From: Ceraceosorus guamensis
Taxonomy: Eukaryota > Basidiomycota > Exobasidiomycetes > Ceraceosorales > Ceraceosoraceae
Length of the DNA: 64,000 bases
Direction: 5' to 3'
Assembly: GCF_003144195.1 (NCBI RefSeq)
Contig: NW_020290007.1
Coordinates: 129,556-193,555, forward strand
The notes beneath the pieces are model-generated. The model made no database searches. It had not been told where the DNA came from and was given only the letters and a program-made list of their open reading frames with translations. A program made the translations under genes and the position numbers. Below, in pieces: positions 39,701-53,000 of the stretch (positions within the stretch are counted from its first letter, which is position 1; every line of letters begins with the position of its first letter).

Positions 39701-41723
39701 GCCCTTGCTTCGCAATCACTCTCTATAGTCATCACGCTGATTCCATATGTCCGAGAGACGGTGCGGAGGCATCTTAGCCAAACACAAGCAGTGATGCTGA
39801 TCGAGTTCGACAAGTTGCGTCGCGACTACCAGGAGCATCAGAACGAGATCTTTGCCAAGCTGGTTGCGATCATGAGCGACCGCTTAAGCGTTCACTGTCG
39901 TGGGCTCTCGGTGCGTGTGGGTGGCTGGTGTGTGAATGAAGTCTTGCTGATCCTTTGTGCCATCCACAGGCTATCGAATGGAACGCGCCGCTACCCTCGT
40001 CTCCACCAGAGCCCTCGACATCTGTTCAAGACCTCAGCAAGGAGACGGCGACCTTGCATAAGGTATTGTCAAAATATCTTCAGCCTACCTCTGTGGAGAT
40101 AGTGATGGGACAAGTACTCTTGGCGATCGACAAGCGAGTAGCAGAGGAGCTTGCTCAGGTCGAGATATCGGGTAGCGAAGGCAGAGAACGCATGCGCGAA
40201 GATGTCGCCTTGCTGCAGCGTAAGCTTGGAAACCTGAAAGGCGTCACCTGGAGCAACGAGGTGCGCTCCTCTGACACGTTTTGCTTCGAGAAGAAAGAAG
40301 ATCACGCTGACCATTTCTCATCCTTGCGGGGTTTCAACAGAATCTTAGTGCAATCTTGCGTGAGAAGAGTGAGCCAATTCCCCCATCACCGGTCACCTCG
40401 CCACCGCCCCAGACTCCCGGGACGCCTGGAACTCATGCGTACAAGCCTCGCATCAACATCTTTGGTCGGCGGAATGCGTCGGCGCAGCAACAAAGCGCGC
40501 GTCCGTCGGGCGAAACACCGCGGAGCGCGACACCGAGCAGCGATGCTCCACCACGCGTGATCGCCTCCGAGCAGCTCCCTCACGATACTCCTGCTCCGGC
40601 CAATCCTGCAGACATGGAGATCGCCCCTATCGACAGTGGTCAAAGCCCCTCTCAGAACAGTAAGCCGCGCCAGTCAACAAGCGAAGATGCTCCTGAGCCC
40701 CCGTCAAAGGATACCGCTGCAGACGCCACAGAGCCGAGTGAGAGCGACAGAACCGTGCAGACAGAAGACGCCGTACAGAATGAGGCCAGCTTGGCAGCCG
40801 CCCCGTCGGCCAACATGCACGCTTCAGTCACAGATCATGGAGCCGCTATGGGTACGCAGAACGTCGGAGACGCTTCTCGGAGCACGCAAGACGCCGAACG
40901 GGCACCAAGCGAGGGAAATGGAGAAGCTGCACCTGAGGGACCAAGGGAATCAGAGAAAGTCAACATCGATTCACCAGAGGCTACCGCTGCTAAGGCTACA
41001 GATGCTAGCGCCTCCGTTGCTGCACCGTCAAGCCCTAGTTCCGCAAGTCCTAGCAAGCCTGCGCGCATCACGCTCAAGCAGCGCTTGGCGGAAGCAGCGA
41101 GGAAGAGAGCGGCAGCAGAACAGCCTGCATCGCAACTCGCTTCAGCAGAATCACCTCTCACAGCGCCGACAGTGCCTGCTCCTTCTGAGACTCCATCTGA
41201 GATCGCGAAAGTTGCAGCTGAACAGGAACAGTCGACGACGCCTCAACAGGCCACCCTTGCCGACAGCGCAGCGGAACCACCTATTGAGAATCGAGACGTT
41301 GATGTCCAAGAAACCGGCGAGAGGAATGGCGTCAGTGAGGCTTCGACCGAAGCTGACGGCATCGAGGCTGGTAGTAGCTCAGAACAAGCCGCGAAGCCGG
41401 ACACTGACCCTGCCGAAAGTGCAGATTTCGAAGATGGTGCGACTACTGAGCCAGCGAAAGAATCCTCCTCCATAGATTCCTTGGGCGCCAATGATGCAGC
41501 TCATGTCTCCATCCAAGAAGTTGCTGCGGATTCCAAGGCGGCAGGTGAATCCACAAACGATGACTCGACTGAGTCGACCGCCACTGGCCTAGCCGAATCA
41601 GCACAGCGCGACGGGACAGTAGAGGTTCAGCCGGCTGCTAACACAGAGCACCTCTCGGAGGACTCCACTGCTCTCCGAGACCCTGCAAGACAGCTGGAGG
41701 AAGAGGCCGCTAGCAAAGAGTAG
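36744..41723 (+). CDS. VPS54: Vps54, GARP tethering-complex subunit
   Basis: Subunit of the GARP complex, which tethers endosome-derived vesicles at the trans-Golgi network. Six exons fit in phase: 36744-36978, 37103-39462, 39535-39622, 39702-39910, 39970-40260 and 40341-41723, giving 1521 residues. The conserved N-terminal part is about residues 185-400: EEFNLGNPYTFDLV, the coiled-coil following LSWYSDVVEQHL, and SGQFEEALDVTCSLMDLL. The Vps54-like C-terminal domain is about residues 690-1055: LGSRLLSLRSATHVALDLGS, SETLAGRMIVGLRGAILNQA, FHRERIEGAAKMVEEE, and VALLQRKLGNLKGVTW. The last ~460 residues form a Pro-, Ala-, Glu- and Ser-rich tail encoded mostly by one exon and not seen in yeast Vps54 (889 residues). 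Identification rests on the GLRG...NQAKAWLAAFH block, characteristic of Vps54. Confidence 0.88.
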
Positions 41724-42314
41724 AATCTGCTCTCACATGCTATTGCATCCACTTGCCGAGCTTCACTCGCAAACATGGCGTGGCCCCTTGCAATAGCACC
41801 ATGTATGCAGAGACTTGTTCAATTTCACTTCGCAAATGTAATTGCAGTGCTTTTCGTACAATACAAGCTTCTCAGGCCAATCAATGTGTGCTGGTACAAG
41901 CCGGAGGAAATGTCTCGAAGGCTCTGCCGGGTGGTCGAAGCAGGTGGCGATCGCCAATGCAACGGTCCCAGCACTAATGTTGAGGCTCTTGATTGGAAGT
42001 AGGTGGCAGGAGGGGCGGGGGCAAAGAGGAACGCCCTGTTCGAGGGTCGCCGCTGAGATCTCCAGTGGACAATGGAGGCAAGGCGGGAGACCCGTAGCTC
42101 TCCGAAGGGATCTGGTTTGACCCCTTTGAATGGGACGATCGGTCGGACTGTTAGCGAAGGCAGCATCTACGGTGGGTTGCTTGAGCAAAGAACTCACTTG
42201 CATCAGGGATTGAGCGGAGGAAGGAAGAGGTGGTGCTTGAGAAATGACACCGTGTAGTGTACGAGGCAAGGAGGGTGCCTGAGGAAATCAAAGTGCAGAA
42301 TGCAATGGTAAGAT
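41724..42314. other. convergent VPS54/KDM5 3' region, possible last KDM5 exon
   Basis: On the minus strand a good donor (CAG|GTGAGC at 42351) could splice to an acceptor (TTTCCTCAG|GCACCC, exon from 42278) in phase. That frame stays open to about 41763, which would place the demethylase stop 40 bases from the VPS54 stop. The encoded residues are not conserved-looking, so this extension is only possible. Confidence 0.3.
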
Positions 42315-45300
42315 TCAGTTCCCTCCCGCTTGCTCGCACGGACAGCTCACCTGGGAAGGGGATCGAGTTGGGTCACGCCGAGGAGGTGGAGGTGGTAGCG
42401 CCCGAAGGCTGCTTCTAGGGGAAGGCTCGTACGGCATAGCGCGCTGCATCATTGGCGGAGGAGGTCTCAATGCATTCGGGCGCTGCCTTGGCGAGGAAAT
42501 TGCAGTAGACTCGTGTGATGGACGGCGGACAGGCGGAAGTCCCGGATGAACCACTCCAGGTGACTGGGTCGAACCCTCTCTGCGTGACCACACTTGGAGA
42601 TCGTGATCAACCGGCGCCCGCGACACACTACGTGGTCTTGCCCAGCCTTGCGAATCTTGTAGAGCACTATGCTCCTCGTGGCGAGCTCGCTCACGAGCGT
42701 CACGGGCAGCGCGTACTTCATTTTCTAAAAGCCGCTCCATAAACTTCGTGCCATCCTGATCGTCGGGTGCTAGAACGATGTGCGTCCCGAGATCCATTTC
42801 GGTGAGGTTTCCAAATTCGTCGTACCTGGGATACACCAAGTTCTTGCCGCTCCAGCCAACGTACCACTTCTCGATCATTGCGTCCGTTACTCCGCGACTG
42901 TAAAGATTGGCCATGCCTGCCCTATGCCGCTCCTTCGCCTCACGCTGAGCCTGTGCTTCGCGCTCAGCACGCATTTGTGCCTCGCGCAAGGCAGGGTCCG
43001 CGACGAGGTGTGCTGAGCGTGAGTCGCCAGGTATTGGCAGAGGCAGCGGTGTAGGATGCATGTCCGGCTGTCGGTCAAGCATCGATCCTTGCTCGTAACC
43101 GCGCTGAAGGTGCATCGGCACCGCGTTGCCCCCTGCATGATGATGTGCTGCACCAAACCCAAAATCAGAAGGCGCGCCAGACAAATGAGCCTCATTTCCC
43201 CGATGAGAAGGTGGGGGATACTGCAATGGGGTGTGCGTTTCGGGGAGCTGTGCTTCGGCATGGCCAGGCGATCCATGTGCTGCCCACAGCTCTGCAGTGC
43301 TGGCAGAGGCAGGTCCCGGAGCGCGCACGAATGTCCTGCGTGCTTTCTTTGCTGCAGGCTCAGCTTGGTGATCCACAGCGACGGCCGGATACCAGCTCTC
43401 AAGGTGCAGAACGAGGCGCCTGGACTCGCTGACCGTGCTCCAGACTTGGAATTTGCTGATGGGCCGCTTTTGTGAGCGCAGGGTGGCTCGAACATCGAGG
43501 AACAGATTGGGATCTGTGACTCCACTTTCTCGTACTTTGACTTCCGCGTGCGGATACTTGCGCTCCGTCTTGACGCAGCAGAGGGGACAGAGCCATTTGC
43601 CCTCCGGCAAGTCGGCGCTGTCGTCTACGAAGACGCAATTACAATGGTACCATGCCATACAGCGGTCGCACGAGATCATAGCACCGGATTCTGCCTTCTT
43701 GCATATGCAGTAAACCCGCTCGCCATTGATGGGCACATAGCTGCCAACCTCTTCAGCGAAAATGAGCTTGGCACGCTTTCCGCGCTTGCGCTTCCGTGGG
43801 TCAATGTATTCTGGTTCAGCACTTTTGGCCTCCTCGCCGGGAACAGGCGCAGAATCATCACCGTCGCCAGCTAGGGGCGCAGGTACATCGTCGAGTCCAG
43901 AGAATGGCGCAGGCATGTCGTCGTCGAAGGATGGCGGGTGTTCGTGCGCTGCGGAGGCCGATTGGCCAAGACTCGGTGCGTCTTTCGCAGTCGAGCCACT
44001 AGCATTGAGCGCATGAGTGGGCTCGCGAGAAGTATGCGTGGCTTGTGGTGCAGCGTGTGAAGTCGTAACGCCACTGTTCGGCCGGGCCGCACTGGGCGAG
44101 GCTGATGTGGACTGGTTGGAGGGCAAAGTCCTGGCGCCATAGACAGGGTGGGCCGGCCGACTAGTTGGAGAGCCAGCATATCGGCCCGTCTTCAGCACTG
44201 AGATATTCGGGCGTGGAATGATTCCAGGTACGGGATTCCCCTGACCGTCGAGTCCGTGCAGATTGAAGAGGACCTGAGAAATGATTGCAACAGTCGGCGC
44301 ACCGTTGGGCGCCGGCGGATCCACTGGACACCCAATCGCCTTTCGAAGGATGTGTCGAAACATGAGCTCGTTTGGGCGATACGTGGGAGCGGGCTTTGGG
44401 ACCAAAAAATCGTACGCGATGCGATGAAGACGCGTAGCTCTCTGTTCCGCTTCACCAAACGCGAGAAGATCTTTGGGAGGGAATTGGAAGCAGTGCGGCT
44501 CGTAGCGAGCATCGCATGCAAGCGCAGTGACGTCTCGCAGACTGATCGCACGGCGCTGTGCCAGAAGCTTGGGCAACTTTTGTGGCTGACAAACCGGACA
44601 AAACCAGGATTTGTGTTTTGGAATCTCTTTCGCCTCCATTTTGAGGCATTCCAAATGATATTTCGACATGCATTCCTCGCATTGTACTGTGTCGGGCCCA
44701 TTGATGTCTTCGGTGGTCCGGCAGACGCATTGTCGCTGAGTCGCAGCGAAACCGGATTCAGGGGGTACCTCATCGTCCAGCTCGGTGCTTTCATGGATCT
44801 GTTTGAAGAACTGATCAAGCTGAGCTGAAGTAGATTCGGGACTCATAGCGCGCTTCTGTGCGAACGTCGTTTCCAACAAATCTTGCAAGCGCTCGTTCCA
44901 CTCGTCGTACAGGTCGATGCCTTCGGCAAGAACGCGCGCTCCGCCAATGTGTAACCGGGCAGTCTTGATCAGCTTGACGACTCTTCGGGCCTCGGGTAGC
45001 TGATCAAGGTTTCCGATGGGAACAGCGTGGCCAGGCCTAGGCTCCGCCATCCCCTCGAAGACCGTCTCTACTAGCTTTTGGTACTCGCGAGCTTTCTTGA
45101 GGAGAGCCTCAGCTCGCTGATGAAGCTCAGGCACCACAGCTACTTCATTTGAAGTCGTCGTGAGATGCTCCAAATCTCGCTGGCGAATGGGCTCTGTGCC
45201 ATCCAAGACGTGGAGGGCGAAAGCTTTCCATTCGCGTCCAAGCTCTCGACGGCGAAGGAGATCCGCATGGTAGGCTTGCGTCTCAGGAATTCGCCCTTCC

Positions 45301-48300
45301 GCTGCTTCTGCCAGCAACTCCTCCACCTCATCCAGATTGATGAAATTTGCGTGAATTTCGTCCATCTCCTTGAACCATTGTCTGACGAGCTTGATACGAC
45401 TTAGCTCTTGTAGCTCGGGTAAGGCTACGTTGATTGATTCGCCTTCGTCCAACATCGCCTGTATCGCATCCATAGGAGGCTCCTCGGGATCGTCAGGCGT
45501 ATCCGTGTCCCTTTTGACAAGCACAGTGGCATCACCGCGAATTCGCGCAAATTGAGACACGAGGTCGCGAAGCTGGCTGATTTCCGGAGCGTCGAAGGGC
45601 AGAGCGATGGACTCTTCAAGCAACGTGTACACCGCTTCAGGAGATGGGGGCCCGTCCGTATCCCTGCTAGCATCGTCCTTGCCCTCGCCGAGCGAGCGAT
45701 GGTCTGGGCTGGCGCTGGCTTTCACGACCGCTCTTGAGGCTCGACGAGTCGTAAGCGAAGGCGGCCCGCCTATGGAGCCCATCATTGTACTCTGACGCTT
45801 TCCTTTGCGAGTGATGATGGCAGTCGCGCTGTCGACCCATTCTTGCGCTTGCTCGATAAAGTCACGCAGTTCTTCTACTTGGCGCACCGCGAAGGGCAAA
45901 CGCTCACCTTCGGCCAAAATGTTGCGCAGGGATTTCAGCGGTGGGCGAGCATGAGACCTCAGCAGCTTCTTGAACCGCTTCTCCCATTGGCGTGGAGCTT
46001 CAGCTCGCTCGCTGACTTTGACCAGCATGCTCTCTAGATTGTCATCAGAGAATCTCATGCGCAGCAACCGCTTTTCGGTGACGTCACTGCCATGGACCTC
46101 TTCGACGTGGTCTAGACAGGCAATACTAGTAGTGCCCTCAGCAGTCACCTGAGCTAGGTAGCAGAAACACTTGCAATGGGTGCACTGCGTATCCTTCTCA
46201 GGTCTATCTCTATCGTAGACTTCTTCTTCAAGCATGACAAGGCGGTCACGCAAAGCCTTGCGACCTGACACTTCACGGTTGACGACCTCCGCGAAGGCTG
46301 AGTGCAGCCTTGAGGACGGAGAGAGAGGACGGCAATCAGAAAAGAAACAATTTGATCATACGACCCTGGCAACTCACCACATGGCCGTCTCCGTGACCTG
46401 GCTATGTTGATAGATTGTTACGACTAGCTCATCGTGCGAGAAGACTGGCTGTTTGCTGAAGCGCTGGTAACGCTGCACGCATTCGAGATCGCGGTCCAAC
46501 CAGTCCGGTAGCGCAAAGTTGACAGCTTCATTGAGATTGAAACCTTGGTTGAAACCGGAGTGGTACGCCTTGGGAAAGGTGATAACCAGCTCATTGGCGC
46601 GTTGGTCGCAAGCATAGACCCTCACTCCTTCGCGCTTGAGCTTTGCTGGACTCATCATGGTGACAAGTTGGAACAGAAGATCAGGTGAAGTTTCGAAAAG
46701 ATCTGGAGCGGCTCGACGCATGGCTTCCTCAAATTTCTGAGCATCGACTCCGGGTATACCATACCAGGTCTTCGTGTCACCCCAGTGCTGATAGTTGATC
46801 GAGTAGGTATAGTGATCCTCGTTGTGCCAACAAAACGTCGAGAACATCATTCCGACGTAGATCCAAGGCACAGTCATACCGGAAATGTCGGACTTGATGT
46901 ACCTCAAGAGCGAGCCAGACAAGATTGGAAGATTGTTCAGGTTCCATCCGTCCCGCGCATATGAGCTGAGCGGGCAAGTCTCGAGTGTTGGTAGCGCACT
47001 GTAGAGAGAAAGGATCATAAGTGAGCGAGCGCGGTGATTGGAGTAGCCGGCCATCCAGTCGAGGAGACAGCTCACCTGCCATGAGTGGTGGAGTGAATAT
47101 CTGCGCCATATTCGACTTCGACGGTCTCGTTAGGGTCTTCTATGAGTCGCCAGAACTCGCGCTCGACGTCATCTTCCGCTACACGCAGATCAGTGCCCGC
47201 GATTGGTCGCGTGAGACCATTCGACAAGGGGCCAGGCTTGGCAGCATCGACGTCATCGATGAACATGTCTGTGACTGATCTTTCGCGTTCTGGTTCTGCT
47301 GCAGGCTTCCAGATTGCGCCCGATCGTTTAGCCCACCAGTCGGATCGAAATGCGTCGGCGCGTTTCCAAAATGAGTGCAGTGTATGCGTCTCTCCGTCGT
47401 CGAAGCCAAAGTCATTACCAGTGCCCACCAGGCAAGGTGGGCAGAACCACTGGGACTTTGGCACCGAAGTCAAGGGGGGATCGAGGCAGTACATGTGGTA
47501 GCCTCTGTTGCACTCGTCACACAACAGCATCTCCATGCCGTCGTCTCCGCGCAGACAAATTTCACACATCTAAGATGTTGTCCAGATAGCAACGGCTTGA
47601 TCAGCACCTCGGACATTGTCATTAGTGCTCAATCTACTCACTTGTTCTTCTGCGCCTGGAAGTAGGATCAGATCCTCCTCTGCTGCCTGGTGTTCAGCTC
47701 GGCTCATACCACCTGCGCCTGTGCTCTTCTTTCTACGTGTGCTCTTGGCATTGGTAGAGCTTTTGAGCCCAGCAACTACGACGGAATGAAGTATTCTACA
47801 AATCAATGTACAGTCGAAGCCCCACAATTGTGGCCCTCTACTCACCGGCAGTGTAATCTGTACGACGTCTTGTGCTGCGCCGCTTGCTCGAGCTCGCGGC
47901 ATCCGCATCTTCGATTGCCCAAAGCTCCCTTTCGGCAGGTGTGAGCTCGGCCCAAGTCAAAGTGCTCTGGCCGTCTGTAGGGTGCGCACTTTGGGCGGAG
48001 GGAGAATCCGTCTGGTTCTGTTGAGAAGTAGGCAGCGGTGTGCTGCGAATATTCAGTGCTGCGATTGCTGAAGCTGTGCTTGGAACTCCTGCGGGAGAAG
48101 TGTTGTTGGAAGCTTGCCGCACTTGCTCCTTCGCTGACAGCAAAAATTTCTCGAACGGATGAATGATCTTGTAGTAGGCTGCTTTGACTTGCGCAGCGAG
48201 ATGATTGGCATCGCTATCGGCGTAGCCTAGCTTGCGCGTGACGTCTGACCACTTCCGATTCCTGACCACGCTCTCAGGACCCCCCAATTCCGCAACGATT

Positions 48301-50044
48301 AATTTAAGGCTATACAGATCCACGGGTCGCCGGTCCACGATTGGAATGGACACGCGCGCATGTCCTTGCTGCGCGTGGAACTTCTGCAGCTGCTCCTGGT
48401 AGTTGAGCGATGCTCGCGCGTCAGCGCTCAGCGAATTCAGTCGCTGCACACGGGTGCGAAAGGAGAAAAGCTGTGAAGAGAGCGTAGACCAGCATCGTCG
48501 CAAGTGCGGTGGTCGAGATCAGCCCAGGCTCTCCTGCGTTTCCCCTTCGTATACTCACCTCCTGGTCAAGCGCAAATTCTGGGTTCCAGCCTTGGGGGGG
48601 GACAATTTTGACTATACCATACTCTTTGCCACGTCCTCCATCTGGAGAGGCAACCCATTCGATGTATCGCATAGGATCTGCAAAATCCTGCCAGGTGGGG
48701 TAAAATGTGGGCGCGTCTTCCAGCTCGAACAGTCGTTCTCGTTGGCGTGGAGGCGGGTGGCGTGGAGTGCTGAAGTGCGTGGGTATCGTTGAGGTGCCTG
48801 CGTATGCCTCACTCTGTCCGTCTTCAACTTTGGCATTGTTGAAAGGCAGGGGCGGCAAAGTACCCTGCTGCACGATGCGCAGAGCAGCCTTCCGAGTGGG
48901 GTGCATTGCCGGATCACCTTTCACGTGTGCTGTGCTGAGAGCAGAAGCATCAGAAGAGCCGTCCTTCCCATTTGGCAGCTCGTCGTCCTTCAATGATTGC
49001 ACGAATTACAACGAAGAGGGAGAGCGAAAAAGGAGATGCGATCGACCGTGAATGCGTAGCTTTGAAAACGATTCGCAGCTCTCATTGACTTACCTTGTTC
49101 CTCCTCTTCATTCCACCCTCTTTCGGCGCTTGATAGTGTGGGTCACTATCCTCCGTACGGTCGCCATTGAGTTGTGGAGCGAAGTCGCGCGACGTTATGA
49201 AAGTGGGCTCAATGCGTGCCAACTTGGCTGCGGCTGCATCAATAGCGGCAGCGCCAGCCCTTTGTATGCGGTACGATGTAGGCGTAGAAGCAGAACTAGC
49301 GTGGCCCTGATCGACATCGTCAAAAGTCTGACCTTGCCTCGAAGTCTGCGTGCGGGGGCGACCACGCGCGCGACTGCCTCCGGGACGCGCTCTCGATGTG
49401 GACCCTCGAGGACGCCCGCGCGGTCTGCCTGAGCCACGTGCGGACGCATGGTTGACGCTATCTGGCTCCTCGTCAATCTGTTTGCTGGGAGCATCTTCGC
49501 TGTCCGCGTCTCCGACACCATCGAGATGAGCACTTGCTGATGTCTTGATGGACGCTGGAGGCGCCAAAGGCTCGCCATAGGATGTAGAGGAGTAGAACGA
49601 AGCTGGTCGTGCGGGGGCAGATGCGGTAGCCGGTGTGGCAGGAGAAAGCTCGGACGCTAGAAGCCTCGTGGAGGGACCCGCTTGTACTTCGCGGCTTGTG
49701 CCTCCGCTCGAGCTAGCAAATTGCGGAGTCTTTGGTGCAACTTGATGAGCGCTCTGTGCATCAGCCGAAGCTATCTTAGTCGGTGGAGAAGTGCTTGAGG
49801 ACAAGACTTGTGGTCGAACAGAAGAGGAAGAAACAGGGCGCGGTCCCTTCGTTGTTATTGGCGTCGACGATTGCGTCCCCACCGACTTGGAGACCTCAGT
49901 GATCGAGCAATGATCTTCAGGTTTCTGCACGGCTTCTCCTCCTTGAGCCTTTGCTTGGGCAGAAGTGGGCGCCTTGGGGTAATTACCACTCATAGGCGCA
50001 GCATTGTCTGCTGCTGCCTGTCCCGTATCTTGTGCACCCGTCAT
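42315..50044 (-). CDS. KDM5-type JmjN/ARID/PHD/JmjC histone H3K4 demethylase
   Basis: Nuclear Fe(II)/2-oxoglutarate demethylase of methylated H3K4 (Lid2/JARID1 family). Seven exons fit in phase: 50044-49094, 48987-48559, 48470-47846, 47775-47642, 47569-47076, 46998-46378 and 46308-42315, giving about 2415 residues. In order: AT-hook-like [11 protein letters not shown] and ARGRPR (~230-260), JmjN ([20 protein letters not shown], ~405-450), ARID (~465-570), PHD1 (CEIC...CDEC...FCPPC, ~715-760), JmjC (~910-1060), C5HC2 zinc finger ([12 protein letters not shown], ~1120-1160), PLU-1 helices, PHD2 (CVCRTTED, ~1615) and PHD3 (YCICKKAES, ~1950). JmjC iron ligands are present as CWHNE and a distal His in [20 protein letters not shown], with the KTWYGIP lysine, so the enzyme looks active. 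The C-terminus is uncertain: CAG|GTGAGC at 42351 may be a donor to a further exon. Three PHD fingers match the animal layout of the family. Confidence 0.95.
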
Positions 50045-53000
50045 TGTTGCCTATACGGCGGCGGCAAGCTGACACACGCGCAGGAACAGTAGCTTCTCAG
50101 CTTTCCAAGGCAATGACTTGCAGAGCTCTGACTTCGTCTGAAAGACGGAGCGTTGGCAAGTACTGTGACTGACGACCACACGGCCGCAGGAATGGGACGA
50201 TTCTCGAAGGTGGCGTTTGTTTTACAATTAACGGATACTGCAAGAACGTGGGTCGAGGCAGAGTCAGTGCTCCTCTGCACGCGTCTGATGCGTTCACGGG
50301 ATCGGGCGAAGGCAGGCGGTGGATGCGTATCCTTGACGAGCAATCGTGAATGGCCGAGCACCAAGGATCAAGAATGTGGGGATGATGGAGAGCACGCAGC
50401 TGCTCTCGCGTACGGCTGCCCTGCAGCCAGTGCTCCGTATCCGTGCTGTATAGGCACGAGGGCGCATAATGGCGATTGCGCGGCATGCAGCTTTCATCCA
50501 CGCCGCGCACAATCATGAACAAATTAGTGCCCACCTCGCGCCCGCACGCGGCCTTTGCGTCGGCCTTCGCCTTCTTTTATTGTCAATTTAAAAAATCATC
50601 ATTGAGCATCAAATCGAGGAGTCAACATAGTCGCGACGGGCGCGCCCAACACCGAATCTAATCAATCTTGAAATCCAGAATACTCTGATGAATTAGCCGC
50701 TGACTAGCGATCAAGATCTCATCATGTACATCTGTGATATCTAATCGTAAGTCCTCAAACAACGAATCAGTCTGAGTGCCGGATGCGACATGGGAACGGC
50801 GAGCATCGTCCCACATGTCGTAAAGAAGAGCTGCTTTTCACCTGTCTCAAAGGCCGTGCTCCTCGAGCCTGACTATTCCAGCTCTCGCAGTCCCCCTAAT
50901 CATACTCAGACTACTGGATTCGTGATTGCCATCGAGACCCCGATCACGAAATAGCCGGCGCGTCAGCCTGTCACGTGACTCGGCGGCCTCTCGACAGGCC
51001 GCAGCTTGTTTTAGCTGAGCCTCACGCAAAAAGTGTGAAAAATTGTGCATCTGCACCACCAACTCACCTTTTTGCACTTCACTTGGAGATTCTCGTCGAT
51101 GTCTGTAGTCTCTAAATGCGGTCAGCATGGAGGGATGTGATGTGTGGGTCACTGTCTGTGTATTTGCGTAGTTCTTTTTCATTTTGCAGGCTTCAATCGG
51201 ACCACGAATGCCTACTCAGATGGAAGCGCGCGAAGGCATTCACAAGCAGATTTGGCCATGGATGCTCTCCCTTCGTTGGGGGCGTGAAAGCCGTTCTATG
51301 ATGAGCGACTGATGAGCGACTGATGAGTCTCGACATCGCTTTGTACGACTGCCCGACCGCCTTGCTAGGTCTGAGGGGGATGGTACCAATCTGCTCTGGA
51401 TCTCTCGCACCCAAGGCATGTGTGACGTACGCGGCTTGCGCCTTGTCCCGTGTCAGGAGCGCCTTAGAACAGCTATCCCAAGCCCTCAATAAGTTCCTGG
51501 CTCTGTACGGAAGACTCGTGGTGGAGATAGATCGCCTGAGCATTGCCATGGGAGATCAAGCCGGAGATTGGGAGCCGACCGCTGCTTTTGCCTGATGAAC
51601 ATGCGCAAGGGCGTGGCAAGTCTCTGAGTTGACATTATTTGGCACATGACTGTGCCTGCAAGCGACAGCAGTCCACGTCTCCGGTCGTACTCAATCTGTT
51701 GTTGAATGCTTCTCTGTATCACTTGTGTGTGATTTCCAGTGTCTGTACACTCGCCCGAAGTCACTCATGGGGAAGGTGCTTGCGTTTCAGAGCGAAAGAG
51801 GCAGAAGCTAGGGATATGAGGTCGTGGCTTCAACGAAAGAGCAATCACGTGTCAATCCAGTCCTCCCTTCAAGACGAGATAGGTTGTGGGTCAAATTCTC
51901 TTCCCCCAAAGATCTGATTTGGCTTATTGCAGCCGCCGTCATTGACATGTTCTTGCGCTGATCCACTCTCGTTCGAGGGTCGACCAACTAGCCGCCCTCC
52001 ATACCAGACCACGTGGCCTGATCAAGCTCAGACCCGCATGAATGCGATCGCATTCGCGACCTTTCGAAGATACTGGAGGGGACGGAAAGAGCTGCCGGTT
52101 GCTTGGCCTTGTTGGCAATCTGAGTGTCGCTGCAGCGCGTGTCTTACTCTTTCTGCATCAGAGACTAGGCGGCCGCGGCAGTGTGTACGGTCACTGCAAG
52201 GTCGGACATGAAAGAGACGCATAGGTCCTTTCCATGCTCTAGTCGATCAATCACAAACAGCGAGACGATAGACGAGGTGGAGCAAGCCACATGATGCAAT
52301 CTGCTCGTGCAAGAGCAAGTGCATGCAGTGCACCTGCACCTGCACCTCTCGAGTGCCGAGAGCAAAGCCAGGACGCCTCATGCAACGAGCCTCGTAAAGG
52401 GACAGACTGGTGAGCCTCGTGTGCCTGTCATTGACTACGTGCGACAAGAGAGGAAGAAAAAGTCATTGACGCTTGCCTGGCTCTCTGTTGCGGTACTCAA
52501 GCATTCCCGTTGAAGAGAGGGCTACTTAGCGTGCGAGGGGCGCGTGGGCCTTCTGCTCATGCCGGGGTTCAAGGCCTAGGCGGAGGGGAGACGCAAGAGG
52601 GAGGCAAGTGCGCAATACTACTGTACTTGCTCGAAAGGAAGGCCAGCACGGCACGAGTCGCAGGCCGAGACTTTCAAGCTGCCGAGACAGCGGGGAGCGG
52701 GACTAAAAACACGGACCATTACACAGCTTCACCAAACGCGGCTCCGAGCGCTGATTACCCTAGGCGTCGTGCGGCGGGATCGTAGTCGCTCTCAGACTAG
52801 TCGGAAAAGCGCGCCAACTCTTCGCGTGCCGCTACTGCTGTGTATTTCTGCGCAAGTAGTGTACAACTACCACTGTACCAGTATACTGGCAGACTGTAGC
52901 ACCCATGGCGGGCGGCGCCATTGATTGTGACTGACTCGGTCATGTCAAGCACAAATCCTGAAGCTTCTTCCTGGACGATCTGCCGCTAGATTAGCATCGA

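Noticed and set aside
51300-51326. Short direct repeat GATGAGCGACT
   Set aside because: Two and a half copies are too few to call an element; there are no flanking duplications or terminal inverted repeats.
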